From contig MVCQ01000033.1 of the NCBI GenBank assembly GCA_002059205.1, positions 1-9,627 of the forward strand: 9,627 bases of DNA. Reading direction: 5' to 3'. The position numbers and the translations under genes are program-made. Below are positions 5,212 to 9,627 of the stretch, piece after piece (position 1 is the first letter of the stretch; every line of letters begins with the position of its first letter). Source of the stretch: Candidatus Latescibacteria bacterium 4484_107 (GTDB lineage: Bacteria > Latescibacterota > 4484-107). The notes beneath the pieces were generated by a model that saw nothing but the letters and a program-made list of their open reading frames with translations, ran no database searches and was not told where the DNA came from.

Positions 5212-6861
5212 ATGCAGGAACCGAGAGACCGCTGGATGAACCGGGCCGCTTTTACGATGGCGGCCATCGGATCGGCCGTGGGATTGGGCAACGTGTGGCG
5301 TTTCCCCTTCGTGGCGTACCAAAACGGCGGCGGCGCATTTCTGATCCCCTATCTCGTGGCGATGGTCACCGCCGGCATCCCGCTGATGATCGTGGAGTAC
5401 GGCCTCGGACAGATGATGCAAGGCTCCGCAGCCAAGTCCTTCGGCAAAGTCGGCAAAACGTGGGAATGGGTCGGGTGGTGGGCGATCCTGGCCGGGTTTG
5501 TGATCGTGGTGTACTACGCGGTGGTGATGGCCTGGTCCTGGAACTATCTCTATCATTCGCTCTCGCTGGCCTGGAAAGGAGGGGCGGAAAATTTCTTTTT
5601 CAAAAGGGTGCTCCATTTGAGCGAAGGCCCGGGACAATGGGGCGGCATCCAATGGCACGTGGTCCTGGGTCTGATCCTCACGTGGGGAGCCGTGATCTGG
5701 ATCGTGTGTCGCGGCGTGCGAAGAGTCGGCAAAGTCGTGATGATCACCGTGCCGCTCCCGATGCTGCTTCTGCTCGTCTTTGTGATCCGGGGACTCACCC
5801 TGCCCGGCGCGATGGAGGGCATCCGATTTTATCTGACTCCGGACTTCTCGAAACTCCTCGAACCGAGGGTCTGGCTGGCGGCTTATGGCCAGATATTCTT
5901 CTCGCTGAGCCTGGGCTTCGGCATCATGATCGCTTACGCCAGCTATCTCCCAAAACGTTCCGACGTCAACAACAACGCGTTCATCACGACCTTTGCCAAC
6001 TGCGGCACGAGCTATTTTGCGGGATTCGCGGTCTTCAGCATCCTCGGGTATCTCGCGCAGGCCACCCACGTGGGGGTGGAAACGGTCATCAGCGGCGGAC
6101 CGGGATTGGCTTTCGTCACGTACCCCACCGCGATTTCTCTGCTGCCCACGCTACCCGCTCTATTCGGCGTGCTCTTTTTCATCACCCTGCTGAGCCTCGG
6201 CATTGACTCGGCCTTCTCGTTGGTGGAAGCCATCGTAGCCGCTGTTCGGGATCGCTGGCGCATCAAACAAAAGACGGCCACGTGGCTGATCTCCGGGATC
6301 GCCTTTGCCCTGGGGCTCCTCTTCACCACAGGTGCGGGGCTGTATTGGCTGGACATCGTGGATCATTTCGTCAACAATTACGGATTGGTGGCGATCGGGT
6401 TTATGGAGGCCGTGGTCATCGCGTACATCTTCGGAACCGGCAAATTCCGCGAATACGTCAACCGCCACTCGGAAATCAAGATCGGGAAATGGTGGGATGT
6501 GTTCGTGAAATGGGTCACGCCGCTTCTGTTGGGCGGCATCATCGTCTGGTCACTGATCGAGGAAATAAGCCGGCCCTATGAGAACTATCCGCACTGGGCC
6601 TTGTTCGTCGGCGGTTGGGTCGTCGTGATCGGCATCCTCAACCTCGGGGTGCTGCTGATGGATCGCAGGGCATTCCTCAAAATTTCCCTGCCGATCTCAG
6701 CGATATTGCTGTTTCTGCTGACCAAATGGCTGTCTGCGACGTGGGTGATGTTTCTCGTAACCGTGGCGGTGCTTTACGGCGGTCTGGCCATAAGCTTGTA
6801 CGTGGCGCATAAGAAACAAAGAGTTTGGTTAGATGGAGAAAGAGAAAACAATGAGCAATGA
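5212..6861 (+). CDS. Na+-dependent transporter, NSS/SLC6 (SNF) family
   Basis: A 549-residue inner-membrane symporter of the LeuT fold; an in-frame ATG at 5206 would add two residues. The TM1 signature is G-S-A-V-G-L-G-N-V-W-R-F-P (20-32), followed by Q-N-G-G-G-A-F-L-I-P-Y. The broken TM6 helix is at 231-246 (S-L-S-L-G-F-G). G24, where amine transporters have Asp, points to an amino acid substrate. Y47, Q227, S231, N263 and S267 align with the five chloride ligands of human SERT (Y121, Q332, S336, N368, S372), and D332/S333 with its Na2 site (D437/S438). About 12 or more hydrophobic segments are visible, including two near the C-terminus (490-531). The substrate cannot be named. The gene follows EIIA by 61 bases, so it may be co-transcribed. 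Its last codons and stop lie in a heptad repeat. Confidence 0.92.
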   Translation: MQEPRDRWMNRAAFTMAAIGSAVGLGNVWRFPFVAYQNGGGAFLIPYLVAMVTAGIPLMIVEYGLGQMMQGSAAKSFGKVGKTWEWVGWWAILAGFVIVVYYAVVMAWSWNYLYHSLSLAWKGGAENFFFKRVLHLSEGPGQWGGIQWHVVLGLILTWGAVIWIVCRGVRRVGKVVMITVPLPMLLLLVFVIRGLTLPGAMEGIRFYLTPDFSKLLEPRVWLAAYGQIFFSLSLGFGIMIAYASYLPKRSDVNNNAFITTFANCGTSYFAGFAVFSILGYLAQATHVGVETVISGGPGLAFVTYPTAISLLPTLPALFGVLFFITLLSLGIDSAFSLVEAIVAAVRDRWRIKQKTATWLISGIAFALGLLFTTGAGLYWLDIVDHFVNNYGLVAIGFMEAVVIAYIFGTGKFREYVNRHSEIKIGKWWDVFVKWVTPLLLGGIIVWSLIEEISRPYENYPHWALFVGGWVVVIGILNLGVLLMDRRAFLKISLPISAILLFLLTKWLSATWVMFLVTVAVLYGGLAISLYVAHKKQRVWLDGERENNEQ

Positions 6862-6927
6862 AGCATAATCCCCGCCGTCCGATTCATAGAGGAGAGGGGG
6901 TGTTCTTCATTGCTCATTACCCATTAA
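6849..6927. repeat. Heptad repeat hairpin over the transporter stop codon
   Basis: Two 7-base words, CAATGAG (6849-6855) and CAATGAA (6856-6862), contain the transporter stop TGA (6859-6861). Downstream, three opposite-sense words fill 6907-6927: TCATTGC, TCATTAC, CCATTAA. Segments 6850-6863 and 6905-6918 are perfectly complementary over 14 bases with a 41-base loop. The right arm lies just before the ribosome site of the next gene (GAGGAGG, 6929-6935), so the fold could affect its expression. Confidence 0.65.
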
Positions 6928-6940
6928 AGAGGAGGCGACG

Positions 6941-8008
6941 GTGTACAAAGTAGCAGTTATACCCGGAGATGGAACCGGCCCGGAAGTGGTGGCTGAAGGA
7001 TTGAAAGTGCTGAAATCACTCGGCCGGAAGATCGGTTTCGAGTACGAGACGGAGACCTATGACTTCGGCGGAGAACGCACTATGCGAACGGGCGAAGTCC
7101 TTCCCGATTCCGCCGTGGAGGAACTGAGGCAATTCGATGCGATCTATCTCGGAGCCATCGGCCATCCCGACGTAAAGCCGGGGATTCTGGAGAAGGGCAT
7201 CCTGCTCCGGCTTCGGTTCGAGCTGGATCAATACATCAACCTGCGTCCGGTAAAACTTTATCCCGGCGTGGACACCCCCTTAAAGGACAAAGGGCCGGAG
7301 GACATTGACTTCGTGGTGGTGCGGGAGAACACCGAAGGCCTCTACACCGGATCCGGAGGATTCCTGAAAAAAGGCAATCCGGACGAAGTCGCGATCCAGA
7401 CTTCGATCAATACCCGAAAAGGCGTGGAGCGCTGTCTGCGCTATGCCTTCGAGTACTGCCGGAAGCGGGACCGTGAGAAGTCCCTGACCCTCTGCGGAAA
7501 GACCAATGTGTTGACGTTTGCCTTTGACCTGTGGGAGCGGGCCTTTCATGAGATCGGCGCGATGGACTATCCAGACATCCATCGGGAATATGCCCACGTG
7601 GATGCCACGTGCATGTGGATGGTCAAGAACCCGGAATGGTTCGACGTGATTGTAACGGACAACATGTTCGGCGACATCATCACCGACCTGGGCGCGATGA
7701 TCCAGGGCGGGATGGGTATTGCCGCAGGGGGGAATATCAACCCCGATCCGGGCGGGGTGTCCATGTTCGAGCCGATCGGCGGGTCCGCGCCGAAATACAC
7801 TGGTAAGGGCGTGATCAACCCGATGGCCGCGATCTCAGCCGTTCAGATGATGCTGGAATATCTCGGAGAAACACGCGCCTCCGCGATCCTGGAAAAGGCG
7901 ATCGTAGAGGTGGTGCGCATCAGGCTGAAAAGCATGTCCGCCGGGAAGATGGGCTATTCCACGAGCGAAGTGGGCGATCTCGTGGTGGAAGCGTTGGAGC
8001 GGGTGTAG
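6941..8008 (+). CDS. leuB: Isopropylmalate/isocitrate dehydrogenase family enzyme (LeuB-like)
   Basis: A 355-residue beta-decarboxylating dehydrogenase with a GTG start and a strong ribosome site (GAGGAGG, 6929-6935). Visible motifs are I-P-G-D-G-T-G-P-E near the N-terminus, the substrate loop G-I-L-L-R-L-R-F-E-L-D-Q-Y-I-N-L-R-P, catalytic Y135 in E-N-T-E-G-L-Y-T-G and K187 in G-K-T-N-V-L, and metal ligands D221, D245 and D249. The substrate loop has the spacing of actinobacterial 3-isopropylmalate dehydrogenases. LeuB oxidises 3-isopropylmalate with NAD in leucine synthesis. The coenzyme loop reads S-A-P-K-Y-T-G (K285, Y286), as in NADP-dependent isocitrate dehydrogenase, rather than the S-A-P-D-I-A-G of NAD-dependent LeuB. 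No other leucine gene is present, so isocitrate or a related malate is possible. The last 92 bases are duplicated downstream. Confidence 0.85.
   Translation: MYKVAVIPGDGTGPEVVAEGLKVLKSLGRKIGFEYETETYDFGGERTMRTGEVLPDSAVEELRQFDAIYLGAIGHPDVKPGILEKGILLRLRFELDQYINLRPVKLYPGVDTPLKDKGPEDIDFVVVRENTEGLYTGSGGFLKKGNPDEVAIQTSINTRKGVERCLRYAFEYCRKRDREKSLTLCGKTNVLTFAFDLWERAFHEIGAMDYPDIHREYAHVDATCMWMVKNPEWFDVIVTDNMFGDIITDLGAMIQGGMGIAAGGNINPDPGGVSMFEPIGGSAPKYTGKGVINPMAAISAVQMMLEYLGETRASAILEKAIVEVVRIRLKSMSAGKMGYSTSEVGDLVVEALERV
7917..8008 (+). repeat. 92-bp direct repeat, left copy (3' end of leuB-like gene)
   Basis: These bases, ending at the stop codon, recur at 8701-8792 with one difference: T7994 versus A8778 (Leu TTG versus Met ATG). 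Identity starts and ends abruptly, and the flanks on both sides are unrelated. The distance between copies is 784 bases. Confidence 0.95.
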
Positions 8009-8079
8009 TGGAACGAGAGGGCTCAGAGCATGGCATAAATTGGAATTACCCACTCGGCGGGTAAACAAGGAGAACGATC

Positions 8080-8319
8080 ATGGCCAAGTCATTAGATCGA
8101 ATCACCATCAATCCTGAAGTCTGCATGGGCCAGCCAACCCTTCGGGGCATGCGCATCACGGTGGCTTTTGTGCTGAAGTTGATGGCTTCCGGGATGACCC
8201 ATGCGGAGATCCTGGCGGCCTATCCAGAGCTCGAGGAAGCCGACTTTCATCAGGTCATTGAGTACGCCGCGTGGTTGGCAAGCGAATATCATCGGCCGCT
8301 GAGAGTAGCGGTAGGGTAG
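8080..8319 (+). CDS. DUF433 antitoxin (VapB-like)
   Basis: A 79-residue DUF433 protein. Visible family features are the opening R-I-T-I-N-P-E-V-C-M-G-Q-P-T-L-R-G-M-R-I-T-V (residues 7-28), then the helix-turn-helix-like part V-L-K-L-M-A-S-G-M-T-H-A-E-I-L-A-A-Y-P-E-L and the Y-A-A-W-L-A end. DUF433 proteins are predicted antitoxins and DNA-binding autoregulators, commonly placed next to DUF5615 PIN-like toxins, as here. The start has a good ribosome site (AAGGAGA, 8067-8073, 6 bases before ATG). No terminator separates it from the dehydrogenase gene 71 bases upstream, so read-through transcription is possible. The toxin gene starts 5 bases after this stop. Confidence 0.88.
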   Translation: MAKSLDRITINPEVCMGQPTLRGMRITVAFVLKLMASGMTHAEILAAYPELEEADFHQVIEYAAWLASEYHRPLRVAVG

Positions 8320-8324
8320 CTCCC

Positions 8325-8693
8325 ATGAAACTCAGACTGCTTGCAGACGTGCATATCTCCCCAATAACCGTGGCCGAATTGCAGGCGTCGGGATATGAAA
8401 TCCACCGGGTAACGGAGGTGCTTCCGGCCTATGCCTCTGATGCGGAGATTATTGAACGGGCGCGCCACGAAGAATCCGTCATCGTGACCCAGGATTTGGA
8501 TTTTTCTGCCCTCATCGCCCAGAGTGGCCTTAACCATCCCAGCGTCATCTCGCTGAGAGTCGGCGATGCAAAGCCCCAGGTGAGCTCAAGGATTCTGAAG
8601 ACAGCCTTACCACTGATTGAGGGGGATCTACTCGAAGGAGCGATAGTCTCGCTTGAAGAGACCCAATTCCGGGTTCGGAAACTACCGATATAG
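8325..8693 (+). CDS. DUF5615 PIN-like toxin
   Basis: A 122-residue protein starting at ATG 8325, five bases after the antitoxin stop. The frame is open further up to 8271, but that would run through the antitoxin gene and lacks family homology. The family pattern is clear: L-L-A-D-V-H-I-S (D8), a helix, G-Y-E-I-H-R-V-T-E-V, then S-D-A-E-I-I-E-R-A-R (D39), and V-I-V-T-Q-D-L-D-F-S-A-L (D57, D59). These acidic residues match the PIN-like active site. The first motif is D-V-H where relatives often have D-x-N or D-E-N. DUF5615 proteins are predicted RNase toxins partnered with DUF433. The ribosome site is weak, so translation probably depends on coupling to the antitoxin. The stop lies seven bases before the stranded dehydrogenase tail, in the same frame. 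Confidence 0.87.
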   Translation: MKLRLLADVHISPITVAELQASGYEIHRVTEVLPAYASDAEIIERARHEESVIVTQDLDFSALIAQSGLNHPSVISLRVGDAKPQVSSRILKTALPLIEGDLLEGAIVSLEETQFRVRKLPI

Positions 8694-8700
8694 TCTTTGA

Positions 8701-8792
8701 GCATCAGGCTGAAAAGCATGTCCGCCGGGAAGATGGGCTATTCCACGAGCGAAGTGGGCGATCTCGTGGTGGAAGCGATGGAGCGGGTGTAG
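8701..8792 (+). pseudogene. Displaced 3' end of the leuB-like gene
   Basis: This is the second copy of the final 92 bases of the dehydrogenase gene, 91/92 identical, with its own stop TAG at 8790-8792. It would encode only the last 30 residues. A TTG at 8697 could open a 31-codon frame, but no ribosome site precedes it. It is followed by the terminator at 8863-8902, which may originally have served the dehydrogenase gene. Confidence 0.85.
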
Positions 8793-8862
8793 CCGGAGGA
8801 AAAGAGTTTACGCCTTAGGCATCTTTATGTTTCGAATACGGACCATTTCTTCACAAAAAAAT

Positions 8863-8902
8863 GAAAGCCACCTCGGTCAACTGAGGTGGCTTTCGTTTTT
8901 TT
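8863..8902. terminator. Bidirectional rho-independent terminator
   Basis: Arms 8863-8874 and 8883-8894 are perfectly complementary over 12 bases with an 8-base loop, followed by seven Ts (8896-8902). Seven As precede the left arm (8855-8861), so it also works for the minus strand. It lies between the converging plus-strand dehydrogenase/TA genes and the minus-strand T9SS gene, as expected. Confidence 0.93.
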
Positions 8903-8919
8903 GGGCGATAGGGGTTTGC

Positions 8920-9627
8920 CTACCGGAGCAAGACCAGCTTCCTCACCTGGAGCAACTTCCCTCCGTCCCCCTCCAGCCGACAGAAGTAAATCCCGCTGGA
9001 GACTTCCCGGCCTGCCTCATTCTTACTATCCCAGACAACCCGATGAACCCCTGAGGGCATCTCTCCATCGGCTAACGTCCTGACGCGCTGTCCCAGCACA
9101 TCGTAGATCACCAACTTTACAGAGGTGGCTTGAGGCAAGGCGAACCCAAGAAGCGTCTCCGCATTGAAGGGATTGGGATAGCTCTGGAAGAGGTTAACAC
9201 CGCTTACCCTTTGCTCGCCTGTTTTTTCTCTACCCAGTTGAGTCGGGGCATAACCCAGTTCCAACCTGGCAAACTCACTGACCAGATCATCAGGATAGCT
9301 CTGGACGAAATCCAGGAAAACCTGCTCGGCTTTCTCGTGCTCTCCCAGATTATATTTGTAGATCATCCCTTTCTCGAAAAGCAGGTCCCTCTCCCACGTT
9401 GTTCTTTTAAACCTCCTTATGAGATCTGAAACTCGAGTTAACGCCTTCTCGCCAAGGCCCAATCTGGAGAGCACCGGGACGCTGGCCCGCAAAGCGGCAT
9501 CTCCCAAGGAGCTATTGAAATACCTTGCTGCAACATCCTCTAGGTAAGCCAAAGCATCCTCTTCTTTACCCATCTCCCGGTAGGAGAAGATCAACTCATC
9601 GAGTGAGAACTGAGCTACCTTCAAATC
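8920..9627 (-). CDS. TPR protein with C-terminal T9SS sorting domain (5' end outside window)
   Basis: The minus-strand frame is open to the window edge and ends at TAG 8920-8922; 235 C-terminal residues are visible. A TTG at 9624 is not a real start, since the frame continues beyond it. Residues 1-125 are helical tetratricopeptide-like repeats, with patterns such as E-E-D-A-L-A-Y-L-E, G-E-K-A-L and H-E-K-A-E-Q-V-F-L-D-F-V-Q-S-Y-P. Residues 144-235 are a Por/type IX secretion sorting domain of the FlgD-Ig-like kind: F-Q-S-Y-P-N-P-F-N (147-155), V-I-Y-D-V-L-G-Q-R-V-R-T-L, G-V-H-R-V-V-W-D, S-S-G-I-Y-F-C-R-L and the terminal K-L-V-L-L-R. Such proteins cross the outer membrane by T9SS and are usually kept at the surface or released. 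The cargo function lies in the missing N-terminal part. Confidence 0.88.
   Translation of the reverse strand, partial: DLKVAQFSLDELIFSYREMGKEEDALAYLEDVAARYFNSSLGDAALRASVPVLSRLGLGEKALTRVSDLIRRFKRTTWERDLLFEKGMIYKYNLGEHEKAEQVFLDFVQSYPDDLVSEFARLELGYAPTQLGREKTGEQRVSGVNLFQSYPNPFNAETLLGFALPQATSVKLVIYDVLGQRVRTLADGEMPSGVHRVVWDSKNEAGREVSSGIYFCRLEGDGGKLLQVRKLVLLR

Larger units (their letters stand above)
7917..8792. mobile_element. Putative TA-carrying insertion at the 3' end of the leuB-like gene
   Basis: A DUF433/DUF5615 TA pair (8080-8693) lies between two 92-bp copies of the host gene's 3' end. The layout is that of an element which enters a gene's 3' end and supplies a replacement tail, as e14 and phage 21 do in E. 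coli icd. The unit is about 784 bp, counting one repeat. It has no recombinase gene, so it would be a remnant, be moved in trans, or have come by homologous recombination. Which copy is the original cannot be told from this sequence alone. Confidence 0.45.

Noticed and set aside
5137..6206. Long open frames on both strands over the start of the transporter gene (minus 5137-6069, plus 5151-6206)
   Set aside because: Both products are low-complexity, His/Arg/Asp-rich shadows of the strongly conserved NSS transporter frame.
8271..8324. An upstream start for the DUF5615 toxin that would add 18 residues
   Set aside because: The extension runs in another frame through the antitoxin gene and has no family homology; ATG 8325 begins exactly at the conserved L-L-A-D segment.
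8697..8792. A 31-codon frame starting at TTG in the repeated dehydrogenase tail
   Set aside because: It lacks a ribosome site and encodes only the last residues of a large enzyme, so it is treated as a displaced gene end.
9130..9429. A 99-codon plus-strand frame opposite the T9SS gene
   Set aside because: It is antisense to a recognisable TPR/sorting-domain protein and has no domain of its own.

Overview
The window looks like a piece of chromosome from a Gram-negative bacterium of the FCB superphylum or a related uncultured lineage. The main clue is the minus-strand gene at the right edge, whose C-terminus is a type IX secretion (Por) sorting domain with the YPNPFN motif. A regulatory HprK/EIIA-Man cluster without PTS permease genes and a GlmM-like mutase with an archaeal-type sugar loop fit this, but do not fix the phylum. 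No rRNA, tRNA, CRISPR array, transposase or integrase gene was recognised.

Layout: (1) 1-243, the 3' half of a DUF523 gene, then a perfect 15-bp hairpin. (2) 332-1427, two toxin-antitoxin (TA) remnants or modules: an orphan BrnA-type antitoxin, and an antitoxin/PIN-toxin pair overlapping by 14 nt. (3) 1487-2830, a GlmM/phosphomannomutase family enzyme. (4) 2831-3297, a 467-base gene-free stretch with hairpins, a rho-independent terminator and short-word repeats. (5) 3298-5150, hpf (ribosome hibernation), hprK (HPr kinase/phosphorylase) and a mannose-family EIIA. hprK and EIIA overlap by ATGA. This set suggests a carbon/energy-state signalling cluster. (6) 5212-6861, a Na+-dependent NSS/SLC6-type transporter. 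(7) 6941-8008, an isopropylmalate/isocitrate dehydrogenase (LeuB-like). (8) 8080-8693, a DUF433/DUF5615 TA pair. (9) 8701-8792, a stranded second copy of the last 92 bases of the dehydrogenase gene, then a bidirectional terminator. (10) 8920-9627 minus, the C-terminal part of a TPR protein with a T9SS sorting domain.

The strongest unusual signal is at the 3' end of the dehydrogenase gene. The TA pair sits between two 92-bp direct repeats (91/92 identical) of that gene's 3' end, so the reading frame is intact upstream of the insert and a displaced tail lies downstream. This resembles how e14 and phage 21 sit in E. coli icd, a gene of the same enzyme superfamily, but here the insert is only about 0.7 kb and has no recombinase gene.

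A second layer of structure lies between the genes. Three copies of a TAGGAG-headed mini-hairpin show different but compensating stem sequences. Degenerate tandem 7- to 8-nt words occur in four spacers, and the stop codons of hpf, the EIIA gene and the transporter lie inside them. Two of the word clusters have a matching inverted cluster downstream, within the same spacer. These repeats are probably interspersed families in the genome and could be tested by a genome-wide search.
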